Shown: positions 48,431 to 61,640 of the stretch, one piece after another
Position numbering within the stretch: the stretch's first letter is position 1
How the letters are laid out: the number at the start of each line of letters is the position of its first letter
From: Hydractinia symbiolongicarpus
Lineage: Eukaryota > Cnidaria > Hydrozoa > Anthoathecata > Hydractiniidae
Direction of reading: 5' to 3'
Assembly (NCBI RefSeq): GCF_029227915.1
Contig: NC_079884.1
Span: 29,638,001 to 29,702,000, forward strand
DNA: 64,000 bases
The notes under the pieces: generated by a model
Told to the model about the DNA's origin: nothing
What the model saw: only the letters and a program-made list of their open reading frames with translations
The model's database searches: none
Translations under genes and position numbers: made by a program

Positions 48431-50390
48431 GTTTTCAAAAATGTTTTAATTTTTGATGAGACGCTGAATAAAAGAAGTTTAATCGCCGGCAAACGAAAAC
48501 CTGCGATTTCCCGTAAATCCCGGGCTTGGCCCGTATAGTTGAATGTATATAAAAAAAGTACCCAGGGTGTAAACTCATTTCCGGAACGATTTTTTAAATT
48601 ATTATTTCACCACTAAAGCCCATGAGACTTGTAGTTTTTAAAAATGTTTTCATTTTTGATGAGACGCTTAATGAAAGAGGTTTAATCGCCGGCAAACCAA
48701 AACCCGCGATTTCCCGCAAATTCCGGGCTTGGCCCGTATAGTCAAATGTACACAAAGAAAGTACCCTGTGAGTAAACTCATTTCCAGAACGATTTTTTAA
48801 ATTATTTTTTCACCACTAAAACGCATAAGACTTGTAGTTTTCAAAAATGTTTTCATTTTTGATGAGACGCTGAATAAAAGAAGTTTAATCGCCGGCAAAC
48901 GAAATCCCGCGATTTCCCGTAAATCCCGGGCTTGGCCCGTATAGTCAAAAGTATACAAAGAAAGTACCCAGGGAGTAAACTCATTTCCCGAACGATTTTT
49001 TAAATTATTTTTTCACCACTAAAACGCATGAGACATGTAGTTTTCAAAAATGTTTTCATTTTTGATGAGACGCTGAATAAAAGAAGTTTAATCGCCGGCA
49101 AACGAAATCCCGCGATTTCCCGTAAATCCCGGGCTTGGCCCGTATAGTCAAAAGTATACAAAGAAAGTACCCAGGGAGTAAACTCATTTCCCGAACGATT
49201 TTTTAAATTATTTTTTCACCACTAAAACGCATGAGACTTGTAGTTTTTAAACTTGTTTTCATTTTTGATGAGACGCTGAATAAAAGAAGTTTAATCGCCG
49301 GCAAACGAAAACCCGCGATTTCCCGTAAATCCCGGGCTTGGCCCGTATAGTTGAATGTATATAAAAAAAGTACCCAGGGTGTAAACTCATTTCCTGAACG
49401 ATTTTTTAAATTATTATTTCACCACTAAAGCGCATGAGACTTGTAGTTTTCAAAAATGTTTTCATTTTTGATGAGACGCTGAATAAAAGAGGCTTAATCG
49501 CCGGCAAACGAAAACCCGCGATTTCCCGTAAATCCCGGGCTTGTCCCGTATAGTCCAATGTATACAAAGAAAGTACCCTGTGAGTTAACTCATTTCCAGA
49601 ACGATTTTTTAAATTATCTTTTCACCACTAAATGGCATGAGACTTGTAGTTTTCAAAAATGTTTTCATTTTTGATGAGACGCTGAATAAAAGAAGTTTAA
49701 TCGCCGGCAAACGAAAACCTGCGATTTCCCGTAAATCGCGGGCTTGGCCCGTATAGTTGAATGTATATAAAAAAAGTACCCAGGGTGTAAACTCATTTCC
49801 TGAACGATTTTTTAAATTATTATTTCACCACTAAAGCCCTTGATACTTGTAGTTTTCAAAAATGTTTTTATTTTTGATGAGACGCTTAATGAAAGAGGTT
49901 TAATGGCCGGCAAACCAAAACCCGCGATTTCCCGCAAATTCCGGGCTTGGCCCGTATAGTCAAATGTACACAAAGAAAGTACCCTGTGAGTAAACTCATT
50001 TCCAGAACGATTTTTTAAATTATTTTTTCACCACTAAAACGCATAAGACTTGTAGTTTTCAAAAATGTTTTCATTTTTGATGAGACGCTGAATAAAAGAA
50101 GTTTAATCGCCGGCAAACGAAATCCCGCGATTTCCCATAAATCCCGGGCTTGGCCCGTATAGTCAAAAGTATACAAAGAAAGTACCCAGGGAGTAAACTC
50201 ATTTCCCGAACGATTTTTTAAATTATTTTTTCACCACTAAAACGCATGAGACTTGTAGTTTTTAAACTTGTTTTCATTTTTGATGAGACGCTGAATAAAA
50301 GAAGTTTAATCGCCGGCAAACGAAAACCCGCGATTTCCCGTAAATCCCGGGCTTGGCCCGTATAGTTGAATGTATATAAAGAAAGTACCC
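48415..50390 (-). repeat. Six-monomer (1,218-bp) repeat, partial second copy
   Basis: The TGGCAT unit recurs at 48,415 and 49,633 (1,218 bp, 6 x 203). Units with GTTGAATGTATATAAAAAAAG appear near 48,540, 49,350 and 49,755. A monomer near 49,845 has private changes (CCCTTGATACTTG, TAATGGCCGG). Confidence 0.82.
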
Positions 50391-53300
50391 AAGGAGTAAA
50401 CTGAATTCCCGAACGATTTTTCAAATTATTTCTGCACCACTAAAACGCATGAGACTTGTAGTTTTCAAAAATGTTTTCATTTTTGATGAGACGCTAAATA
50501 AAAGAAGTTTAATCGCCGGCAAACGAAAACCTGCGATTTCCCGTAAATCCCAGACTCGGCCTGTAAAGTCAAAAGTATACAAAAAAAGTACCCAGGGAGT
50601 AAACTCATTTCCTGAACGATTTTTAAATTATTACTTCACCACTAAAGCCCATGAGACTTGTAGTTTTTAAAAATGTTTTCATTTTTGTTGAGACGCTGAA
50701 TAAAAGGAGTTTAATCGCCGGCAAACGAAAACCCGCCATTTCCCGTAAACCCCGGACTCGGCCCGTATAGTCAAAAGTATACAAAGAAAGTACCCAGGAA
50801 GTAAACTCATTTCCCGAACGATTTTTTAAATTATTTTTTTACCACTAAAACGCATGAGACTTGTAGTTTTCAAAAATGTTTTCATTCTTGATGAGACGCT
50901 AAATAAAAGAAGTTTAATCGCTGGCAAGCGAAAACCCGCAATTTCCCGTAAATCCCGAGCTTGGCCCGTATAGTCAAAAGTATACAAAGAAAGTACCCAG
51001 GGTGTAAACTCATTTCCCGAACGATTTTTTAAATTATTATTTCACCACTAAAACGCATGAGACTTGTAGTTTTCAAAAATGTTTTCATTTTTGATGAGAC
51101 GCTGAATAAAAGAAGTTTAATCGCCGGCAAACGAAAACCTGCGACTTCCCGTAAATCCCGGACTCGGCCCGTATAGTCAAAAGTATACAAAGAAAGTACC
51201 CAGGGTGTAAACTCATTTCCCGAACGATTTTTTAAATTATTATTTCACCACTAAAGCCCATGAGACTTGTAGTTTTTAAAAATGTTTTCATTTTTGATGA
51301 GACGCTGTATAAAAGAAGTTTAATCGCCGGCAAACGAAAACCCGCGACTTCCCGTAAATCCCGGACTCGGCCTGTATAGTCAAAAGTATACAAAGAAAGT
51401 ACCAAGGGAGTAAACTCAATTCCCGAACGATTTTTTAAATTATTTTTTCACCACACAAACGCATGAGACTTGTAAGTTTCAGAAATGTTTTCATTTTTGA
51501 TGAGACGCTTAATGAAAGTGGTTTAATCGCCGGCAAACGAAAACCCGCGATTTCCCGTTAATCCTGGGCTTGGCCCGTATAGTCGAATGTATACAAAGAA
51601 AGTACACTGTGAGTTAACTCATTTCCAAAACGATTTTTTAAATTATCTTTTCACCACTAAAACGCATGAGACTTGTAGTTTTCAAAAATGTTTTCATTTT
51701 TGATGAGACGCTGAATAAAAGAAGTTTAATCGCCGCCAAACGAAAACCCGCCCTTTCCCGTAAACCCCGGACTCAGCCCGTATAGTCAAAAGTATACAAA
51801 GAAAGTACCCAGGGAGTAAACTCATTTCCCGAACGATTTTTTAAATTATTTTTTCACCACTAAAACGCATGAGACTTGTAGTTTTCAAAAATGTTTTCAT
51901 TTTTGATGAGACGCTGAATAAAAGAAGTTTAATCGCCGGCAAACGAAAACCCGCGATTTCCCGTAAATCCCGGGCTTGTCCCGTATAGTCCAATGTATAC
52001 AAAGAAAGTACCCTGTGAGTTAACTCATTTCCAGAACGATTTTTTAAATTATCTTTTCACCACTAAATGGCATGAGACTTGTAGTTTTCAAAAATTTTTT
52101 CATTTTTGATGAGACACTGAATAAAAGAAGTTTAATCGCCGGCAAACGAAAACCTGCGATTTCCCGTAAATCCCAGATTCGGCCCGTATAGTCAAAAGCA
52201 TACAAAGCAAGTACCTAGGGAGTAAACTCATTTCCCGAACGATTTTTTAAATTATTATTTCACCACTAAAGCCCATGAGACTTGTAGTTTTTAAAAATGA
52301 TTTCATTTTTGATGAGACGCTTAATGAAAGAGGTTTAATTGCCGGCAAACCAAAACCCGCGATTTCCCGCAAATCCGGGCTTGGCCTGTATAGTTGAATG
52401 TATATAAAGAAAGTACCCAAGGAGTAAACTGAATTCCCGAACGATTTTTCAAATTATTTCTGCACCACTAGAACGAATGAGACTTGTACTTTTCAAAAAT
52501 GTTTTCATTTTTGATAAGACGCTGAATAAAAGAAGTTTAATCGCCGGCAAACGAAAACCTGCGATTTCCCGTAAATCCCAGACTCGGCCCGTATATTCAA
52601 AACTATACAAAGAAAGTACCCAGGGAGTAAACTCATTTCCCGAACGATTTTTAAATTATTATTTCACCACTAAAGCCCATGAGACTTGTAGTATTTAAAA
52701 ATGTTTTCATTTTTGTTGAGACGCTGAATAAAAGGAGTTTAATCGCCGGCAAACGAAAACCCGCCATTTCCCGTAAACGCAGGACTCGGCCCGTATAGTC
52801 AAAAGTATACAAAGAAAGTACCCAGGGAGTAAACTCATTTCCCGAACGATTTTTTAAATTATTTTTTTACCACTAAAACGCATGAGCCTTGTAGTTTTCA
52901 AAAATGTTTTCATTTTTGATGAGACGCTGAATAAAAGAAGTTTAATCGCCGGCAAACGAAAACCTGCGATTCCCCGGCCTGTAAAGTCAAAAGTATACAA
53001 AAAAGTATCCAGGGAGTAAACTCATTTCCCGAACGATTTTTAAATTATTACTTTACCACTAAAGCCCATGAGACTTGTAGTTTTTAAAAATGTTTTCATT
53101 TTTGATGAGACGCTGAATAAAAGGAGTTTAATCGCCGGCAAACGAAAACCCGCGATTTCCCGTAAACCCCGGACTCGGCCCGTATAGTCAAAAGTATACA
53201 AAGAAAGTACCCAGGGAGTAAATTCATTTCCCGAACGATTTTTTAAATTATTTTTTTACCACTAAAACGCATGAGACTTGTATTTTTCAAAAATGTTTTC

Positions 53301-54400
53301 ATTCTTGATGAGACGCTAAATAAAAGAAGTTTAATCGCTGGCAAGCGAAAACCCGCGATTTCCCGTTAATCCCGATCTTGGCCCGTATAGTCAAAAGTAT
53401 ACAAAGAAAGTACCCAGGGTGTAAACTCATTTCCCGAACGATTTTTTAAATTATTATTCCACAACTAAAGCCCATGAGACTTGTAGTTTTTAAAAATGTT
53501 TTCATTTTTGATGAGACGCTTAATGAAAGTGGTTTAATTGCCGGCAAACGAAAACCCGCGATTTCCCGTTAATCCCGGGCTTGGCCCGTATAGTCGAATG
53601 TATACAAAGAAAGTACCCTGTGAGTTAACTCATTTCCAAAACGATTTTTTAAATTATCTTTTCACCACTAAAACGCATGAGACTTGTAGTTTTCAAAAAT
53701 GTTTTCATTTTTGATGAGACGCTGAATAAAAGAAGTTTAATCGCCGCCAAACGAAAACCCGCCCTTTCCCGTAAACCCCGGACTCAGCCCGTATAGTCAA
53801 AAGTATACAAAGAAAGTACCCAGGGAGTAAACTCATTTCCCGAACGATTTTTTAAATTATTTTTTCACCACTAAAACGCATGAGACTTGTAGTTTTCAAA
53901 AATGTTTTCATTTTTGATGAGACGCGTAATGAAAGAGGTTTAATCGCCGGCAAACGAAAACCCGCGATTTCCCGTAAATCCCGGGCTTGGCCCGTATAGT
54001 CGAATGTATACAAAGAAAGTACCCTGTGAGTAAACTCATTTCCAGCACGATTTTTTAAATTATTTTTTCACCACTAAAACGTATAAGACTTGCAGTTTTC
54101 AAAAATGTTTTCATTTTTGATGAGACGCTGAATAAAAGAAGTTTAATCGCCGGCAAACGAAAACCCGCGATTTCCCGTAAATCCCGGGCTTGGCCCGTAT
54201 AGTCAAAAGTATACAAAGAAAGTACCCAGGGAGTAAACTCATTTCCCGAACGATTTTTTAGATTATTTTTTCACCACTAAAACGCATGAGACTTGCAGTT
54301 TTCAAAAATGTTTTCATTTTTAATGAGACGCTTAATGAAAGAGGTTTAATCGCCGGCAAACGAAAACCCGCGATTTCCCGTAAATCCCGGGCTTGGCCCG
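50380..54400 (-). repeat. About 2,028-bp (10-monomer) higher-order repeat, two copies
   Basis: The monomer with GAATTCCCGAACG and TTTCTGCACCACT lies at about 50,400 and 52,430. The units at 50,449 and 52,477 are 2,028 bp apart. Later landmarks (CGCCCTTTCCCGTAAACCCC at about 51,750 and 53,760) are about 2,011 bp apart; the drop matches a deletion of about 16 bp in copy 2 near 52,970. The two copies are more diverged than those of the 1,621-bp or 3,309-bp blocks. Confidence 0.8.
52966..52984 (-). repeat. Small deletion scar in a monomer
   Basis: The usual TGCGATTTCCCGTAAATCCCG followed by GACTCGGCCTG is shortened to TGCGATTCC running directly into CCGGCCTG, a loss of about 16-17 bp. It explains the change in offset between the two copies of the surrounding 2,028-bp repeat. 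Confidence 0.75.
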
Positions 54401-55920
54401 CATAGTCGAATGTATACAAAGAAAGTACCCTGTGAGTAAACTCATTTCCAGATCGATTTTTTAAATTATTTTTTCACCACTAAAACGCATAAGACTTGTA
54501 GTTTTTAAAAATGTTTTCATTTTTGATGAGACGTTGAATAAAATAAGTTTAATCGCCGGGAAACGAAAACCCGCCATTTTCCGTTAACCCCGAACTCGGC
54601 CCATATAGTCAAAAGTATACAAAGAAAGTACCCAGGGTGTAAACTCATTATCCGAACGATTTTTAAAATTATTATTTCACCACTAAAGCCCATGAGACTT
54701 GTAGTTTTTAAAAATGTTTTCATTTTTGATGAGACGCTGTATAAAAGAAGTTTAATCGCCGGCAAACGAAAACCCGCGACTTCCCGTAAATCCCGGACTC
54801 GGCCCGTATAGTCAAAAGTATACAAAGAAAGTACCCAGGGAGTAAACTCAATTCCCGAACGATTTTTTAAATTTTTTTTCACCACTAAAATTCATGAGAC
54901 TTGTAGTATTCAAAAATGTTTTCATTTTTGATGAGACGCTTAATGAAAGAGGTTTAATCGCCGGCAAACGAAAACCCGCGATTTTCCGTAAATCCCGGGC
55001 TTGGCCCGTATAGTCAAAAGTATACAAAGAAAGTACCCAGGGAGTAAACTCATTTCCCGAACGATTTTTTAGATTATTTTTTCACCACTAAAACGCATGA
55101 GACTTGTAGTTTTCAAACTTGTTTTCATTTTTGATGAGACGCTGAATAAAAGAAGTTTAATCGCCGGCAAACGAAAACCCGCGATTTCCCGTAAATCCCA
55201 GGCTTGGCCCGTATAATTGAATGTATATAAAGAAAGTACCCAAGGAGTAAACTGATTTCCCGAACGATTTTTCAAATTATTTCTGCACCACTAGAACGAA
55301 TGAGACTTGTAGTTTTCAAAAATGTTTTCATTTTTAATGAGACGCTTAATGAAAGAGGTTTAATCGCCGGCAAACGAAAACCCGCGATTTCCCGTAAAGC
55401 CCGGGCTTGTCCCGTATAGTCGAGTGCATACAAAGAAAGTACCCTGTGAGTAAACTCATTTCCAGAACGATTTTTTAAATTATCTTTTCATCACTTAATC
55501 GCATGAGACTTGTAGTTTTCAAAAATGTTTTCATTTTTTATGACACGCTGAATAAAAGAAGTTTAATCGCCGGCAAACGAAAACCTGCGATTTCCCGTAA
55601 ATCCCAGACTCGGTCCGTATAGTCAAAAGTATACAAAGAAAATACCCAGGGAGTAAACTCATTTCCCGAACGCTTTTTTAAATTATTATTTCACCACTAA
55701 AGCCCATGAGACTTGTGGTTTTTAAAAATGTTTTCATTTTTGATGAGACGCTGAATAAAAGGGGTTTAATCGCTGGCAAACGAAAACCCGCGATTTCCCG
55801 TAAACCCCGGACTCGGCCCGTATAGTCAAAAGTATACAAAGAAAGTACCCAGGGAGTAAATTCATTTCCCGATCAATTTTTTAAATTATTTTTTCACCAC
55901 TAAAACGCATGAGACTTGTA
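54400..55920 (-). repeat. Satellite block duplicated 7,366 bp downstream
   Basis: Matches about 61,770-63,290 with a constant offset of 7,366 bp (TCGAGTGCATAC at 55,420/62,786; GGCTTGGCCCGTATAATTG at 55,201/62,567; the 54,885/62,251 unit). Rare shared changes include CTCATTATCCGAACG, AAATTTTTTTTCACC and TTTTTATGACACGCTG. A third, shorter relative lies at about 58,780-59,400. Confidence 0.87.
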
Positions 55921-58048
55921 GTTTTCAAAAATGTTTTCATTTTTGATGAGACACTGAATAAAAGAAGTTTAATCGCCGGCAAACAAAAACCCGCCATTTC
56001 CCGTAAATCCCAGGCTTGGCCCGTATAGTCAAAAGTATACAAAGAAAGTACCCAGGGAGTAAACTCATTTCCCGAACGATTTTTTATATTATTTTTTCAC
56101 CACTAAAATGCATGAGACTTGTAGTTTTCAAAAATGTTTTCAATTTCGATGAGACGCTTAATGAAAAAGGTTTAATCGCCGGCAAACGAAAACCCGCGAT
56201 TTCCCGTAAATCCCGGGCTTGACCCGTATAGTCGAATGTATATAAAGAAAGTACCCAAGGAGTAAACTGATTTCCCGAACGATTTTTCAAATTATTTCTG
56301 CACCACTAGAACGAATGAGACTTGTAGTTTTCAAAAATGTTTTCATTTTTAATGAGACGCTTAATGAAAGGGGTTTAATCGCCGGCAAACGAAAACCCGC
56401 GATTTCCCGTAAACCCCGGACTCGGCCCGTATAGTCAAAAGTATACAAAGAAAGTACCCAGGGAGTAAATTCATTTCCCAATCGATTTTTTATATTATTT
56501 TTTCACCACTAAAATGCATGAGACTTGTAGTTTTCAAAAATGTTTTCAATTTCGATGAGAAGCTTAATGAAAAAGGTTTAATCGCCGGCAAACGAAAACC
56601 CGTGATTTCCCGTAAATCCCGGACTCGGCCCGTATAGTCAAAAGTATACAAAGAAAGTACCCAGGGTGTAAACTCATTTCCCGAACGATTTTTTAAATTA
56701 TTATTTCACCACTAAACCCCATGAGACTTGTAGTTTTTAAAAATGTTTTCATTTTTGATGAGACGCTGTATAAAAGAAGTTTAATCGCCGGCAAACGAAA
56801 ACCCGCGACTTCCCGTAAATCCCGGACTCGGCCTGTATAGTCAAAAGTATACAAAGAAAGTACCAAGGGAGTAAACTCAATTCCCGAACGATTTTTTAAA
56901 TTATTTTTTCACCACTCAAACGCATGAGACTTGTTGTTTTCAGAAATGTTTTCATTTTTGGTGAGACGCTTAATGAAAGTGGTTTAATCGCCGGCAAACG
57001 AAAACCCGCGATTTCCCGTTAATCCCGGGCTTGGCCCGTATAGTCGAATGATACAAAGAAAGTACCCTGTGAGTTAACTCATTTCCAAAACGATTTTTTA
57101 AATTATCTTTTCACCACTAAAACGCATGAGACTTGTAGTTTTCAAAAATGTTTTCATTTTTGATGAGACGCTGAATAAAAGAAGTTTAATCGCCGCCAAA
57201 CGAAAACCCGCCCTTTCCCGTAAACCCCGGACTCAGCCCGTATAGTCAAAAGTATACAAAGAAAGTACCCAGGGAGTAAACTCATTTCCCGAACGATTTT
57301 TTAAATTATTTTTTCAACACTAAAACGCATGAGACTTGTAGTTTTCAAAAATGTTTTCATTTTTGATGAGACGCTGAATAAAAGAAGTTTAATCGCCGGC
57401 AAACGAAAACCCGCGATTTCCCGTTAATCCCGTGCTTGGCCCGTATAGTCGAATGATACAAAGAAAGTACCCTGTGAGTTAACTCATTTCCAAAACGATT
57501 TTTTAAATTATCTTTTCACCACTAAAACGCATGAGACTTGTAGTTTTCAAAAATGTTTTCATTTTTGATGAGACGCTGAATAAAAGAAGATTAATCGCCG
57601 CCAAACGAAAACCCGCCCTTTCCCGTAAACCCCGGACTCAGCCCGTATAGTCAAAAGTATACAAAGAAAGTACCCAGGGAGTAAACTCATTTCCCGAACG
57701 ATTTTTTAAATTATTTTTTCACCACTAAAACGCATGAGACTTGTAGTTTTCAAAAATGTTTTCATTTTTGATGAGACGCTGAATAAAAGAAGTTTAATCG
57801 CCGGCAAACGAAAACCTGCGATTTCCCGTAAATCCCGGACTCGGCCCGTATAGTCAAAAGTATACAAAGAAAGTACCCAGGGTGTAAACTCATTTCCCGA
57901 ACGATTTTTTAAATTATTATTCCACAACTAAAGCCCATGAGACTTGTAGTTTTTAAAAATGTTTTCATTTTTGATGAGACGCTTAATGAAAGAGGTTTAA
58001 TCGCCGGCAAACGAAAACCCGCGATTTCCCGTTAATCCCGGGCTTGGC
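55921..58048 (-). repeat. Mixed inverted satellite monomers
   Basis: Full-length units of several classes. Two monomers with CAATTTCGATGAGA lie near 56,140 and 56,550. A two-monomer step repeats at about 57,046 and 57,451 (405 bp), both with the same 2-bp loss in TCGAATGATACAAAG. The CGCCCTTTCCCG unit occurs near 57,210, 57,613 and 58,488. No other sequence type is present. Confidence 0.82.
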
Positions 58049-58324
58049 CCGTATAGTCGAATGTATACAAAGAAAGTACCCTGTGAGTTAACTCATTTCC
58101 AAAACGATTTTTTAAATTATCTTTTCACCACTAAAACGCATGAGACTTGTAGTTTTCAAAAATGTTTTCATTTTTGATGAGACGCTGAATAAAAATCAAA
58201 AATGAAAACATTTTTGAAAACTACAAGTCTCATGCGTTTTAGTGGTGAAAAGATAATTTAAAAAATCGTTTTGGAAATGAGTTAACTCACAGGGTACTTT
58301 CTTTGTATACATTCGACTATACGG
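58049..58324. repeat. Perfect 130-bp inverted repeat with 16-bp spacer
   Basis: Bases 58,195-58,324 are the exact reverse complement of bases 58,049-58,178; I find no mismatch over 130 bp. The spacer, 58,179-58,194, is the normal next part of the monomer (GAGACGCTGAATAAAA). After the inverted arm there are about seven bases (ACAAAAA, 58,325-58,331), and the normal right-arm orientation then resumes at 58,332 in the middle of another copy of the same unit. The inverted piece is thus the only stretch in the right arm facing the left-arm way. Confidence 0.95.
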
Positions 58325-58331
58325 ACAAAAA

Positions 58332-59220
58332 ACAAAGAAAGTACCCTGTGAGTTAACTCATTTCCAAAACGATTTTTTAAATTATCTTTTCACCACTAAA
58401 ACGCATGAGACTTGTAGTTTTCAAAAATGTTTTCATTTTTGATGAGACGCTGAATAAAAGAAGTTTAATCGCCGCCAAACGAAAACCCGCCCTTTCCCGT
58501 AAACCCCGGACTCAGCCCGTATAGTCAAAAGTATACAAAGAAAGTACCCAGGGAGTAAACTCATTTCCCGAACGATTATTTAAATTATTTTTTCACCACT
58601 AAAACGCAGGAGACTTGTAGTTTTCAAAAATGTTTTCATTTTTAATGAGACGCTTAATGAAAGAGGTTTAATCGCCGGCAAACGAAAACCCGCGATTTCC
58701 CGTAAATCCCGGGCTTGGCCCGCAAAGTCGAATGTATACAAAGAAAGTACCCTGTGAGTAAACTCATTTCCAGAACGATTTTTTAAATTATTTTTTCACC
58801 ACTAAAGCCCATGAGACTTGTAGTTTTTAAAAATGTTTTCATTTTTGATGAGACGCTGTATAAAAGAAGTTTAATCGCCGGCAAACGAAAACCCGCGACT
58901 TCCCGTAAATCCCGGACTCGGCCCGTATAGTCAAAAGTATACAAAGAAAGTACCCAGGGAGTAAACTCAATTCCCGAACGATTTTTTAAATTTTTTTTCA
59001 CCACTAAAATGCATGAGACTTGTAGTATTCAAAAATGTTTTCATTTTTGATGAGACGCTTAATGAAAGAGGTTTAATCGCCGGCAAACGAAAACCCACGA
59101 TTTTCTGTAAATCCCGGGCTTGGCCCGTATAGTCAAAAGTATACAAAGAAAGTACCCAGGGAGTAAACTCATTTCCCGAACGATTTTTTAGATTATTTTT
59201 TCACCACTAAAACGCATGAG
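58332..59220 (-). repeat. Inverted satellite after the palindrome
   Basis: Regular monomers resuming after the local inversion. The unit at 58,332-58,470 is a further near-identical copy of the palindrome arm. The stretch from about 58,780 to 59,400 matches about 62,030-62,640 (offset 3,247 bp, 16 monomers) and about 54,660-55,280 (offset 4,119 bp). Confidence 0.82.
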
Positions 59221-61640
59221 ACTTGTAGTTTTCAAACTTGTTTTCATTTTTGATGAGACGCTAAATAAAAGAAGTTTAATTGCCGGCAAACGAAAACCCG
59301 CGATTTCCCGTAAATCCCGGGCTTGGCCCGTATAATTGAATGTATATAAAGAAAGTACCCAAGGAGTAAACTGATTTCCCGAACGATTTTTCAAATTATT
59401 TCTGCACCACTAGAACGAATGAGACTTGCAGTTTTCAAAAATGTTTTCATTTTTAATGAGACGCTTAATGAAAGAGGTTTAATCGCCGGCAAACGAAAAC
59501 CCGCGATTTCCCGTAAAGCCCGGGCTTGTCCCGAATAGTCGAGTGTATACAAAGAAAGTACCCTGTGAGTAAACTCATTTCCAGAACGATTTTTTAAATT
59601 ATTATTTCACCACTAAAGCCCATGAGACTTGTAGTTTTTAAAAATGTTTTCATTTTTGATGAGACGCTGAATAAAAGGAGTTTAATTGCCGGCAAACGAA
59701 AACCCGCGATTTCCCGTAAACCCCGGACTCGACCCGTATAGTCAAAAGTATACAAAGAAAATACCCAGGGAGTAAACTCATTTCCCGAACGATTTTTTAA
59801 ATTATTTTTTCACCACTAAAACGCAGGAGACTTGTAGTTTTCAAAAATGTTTTCATTTTTAATGAGACGCTTAATGAAAGAGGTTTAATCGCCGGCAAAC
59901 GAAAACCAGCGATTTCCCGTAAATCCCGGGCTTGGCCCGCATAGTCGAATGTATACAAAGAAAGTACCCTGTGAGTAAACTCATTTCCAGAACGATTTTT
60001 TAAATTATTTTTTCACCACTAAAACGCATAAGACTTGTAGTTTTCAAAAATGTTTTCATTTTTGATGAGACGCTGAATAAAAGAAGTTTAATCGCCGGGA
60101 AACGAAAACCCGCCATTTTCCGTTAACCCCGAACTCGGCCCGTATAGTCAAAAGTATACAAAGAAAGTACCCAGGGTGTAAACTCATTATCCGAACGATT
60201 TTTTAAATTATTATTTCACCACTAAAGCCCATGAGACTTGTGGTTTTTAAAAATGTTTTCATTTTTGATGAGACGATGAATAAAAGGAGTTTAATTGCCG
60301 GCAAACGAAAACCCGCGATTTCCCGTAAACCCCGGACTCGACCCGTATAGTCAAAAGTATACAAAGAAAATACCCAGGGAGTAAACTCATTTCCCGAACG
60401 ATTTTTTAAATTATTTTTTCACCACTAAAACGCATGAGACTTGTAGTTTTCAAACTTGTTTTCATTTTTGATGAGACGCTAAATAAAAGAAGTTTAATTG
60501 CCGGCAAACGAAAACCCGCGATTTCCCGTAAATCCCGGGCTTGGCCCGTATAATTGAATGTATATAAAGAAAGTACCCAAGGAGTAAACTGATTTCCCGA
60601 ACGATTTTTCAAATTATTTCTGCACCACTAGAACGAATGAGACTTGCAGTTTTCAAAAATGTTTTCATTTTTAATGAGGCGCTTAATGAAAGAGGTTTAA
60701 TCGCCGGCAAACGAAAACCCGCGATTTCCCGTAAAGCCCGGGCTTGTCCCGAATAGTCGAGTGTATACAAAGAAAGTACCCTGTGAGTAAACTCATTTCC
60801 AGAACGATTTTTTAAATTATTATTTCACCACTAAAGCCCATGAGACTTGTAGTTTTTAAAAATGTTTTCATTTTTGATGAGACGCTGAATAAAAGGAGTT
60901 TAATTGCCGGCAAACGAAAACCCGCGATTTCCCGTAAACCCCGGACTCGACCCGTATAGTCAAAAGTATACAAAGAAAATACCCAGGGAGTAAACTCATT
61001 TCCCGAACGATTTTTTAAATTATTTTTTCACCACTAAAACGCAGGAGACTTGTAGTTTTCAAAAATGTTTTCATTTTTAATGAGACGCTTAATGAAAGAG
61101 GTTTAATCGCCGGCAAACGAAAACCAGCGATTTCCCGTAAATCCCGGGCTTGGCCCGCATAGTCGAATGTATACAAAGAAAGTACCCTGTGAGTAAACTC
61201 ATTTCCAGAACGATTTTTTAAATTATTTTTTCACCACTAAAACGCATAAGACTTGTAGTTTTCAAAAATGTTTTCATTTTTGATGAGACGCTGAATAAAA
61301 GAAGTTTAATCGCCGGGAAACGAAAACCCGCCATTTTCCGTTAACCCCGAACTCGGCCCGTATAGTCAAAAGTATACAAAGAAAGTACCCAGGGTGTAAA
61401 CTCATTATCCGAACGATTTTTTAAATTATTATTTCACCACTAAAGCCCATGAGACTTGTAGTTTTTAAAAATGTTTTCATTTTTGATGAGACGATGAATA
61501 AAAGGAGTTTAATTGCCGGCAAACGAAAACCCGCGATTTCCCGTAAACCCCGGACTCGACCCGTATAGTCAAAAGTATACAAAGAAAATACCCAGGGAGT
61601 AAACTCATTTCCCGAACGATTTTTTAAATTATTTTTTCAC
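59220..61640 (-). repeat. Tandem 1,218-bp (6-monomer) higher-order repeat
   Basis: Two almost identical copies, about 59,220-60,420 and 60,440-61,640: TTCAAACTTGTTTTC at 59,231/60,449, GAATAGTCGAGTG, GACTCGACCCG, CGCCGGGAAACG and CTCATTATCCG units all repeat 1,218 bp apart. The second copy ends near 61,640, where CGCAGGAGAC is found in place of CGCATGAGAC. Confidence 0.9.
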
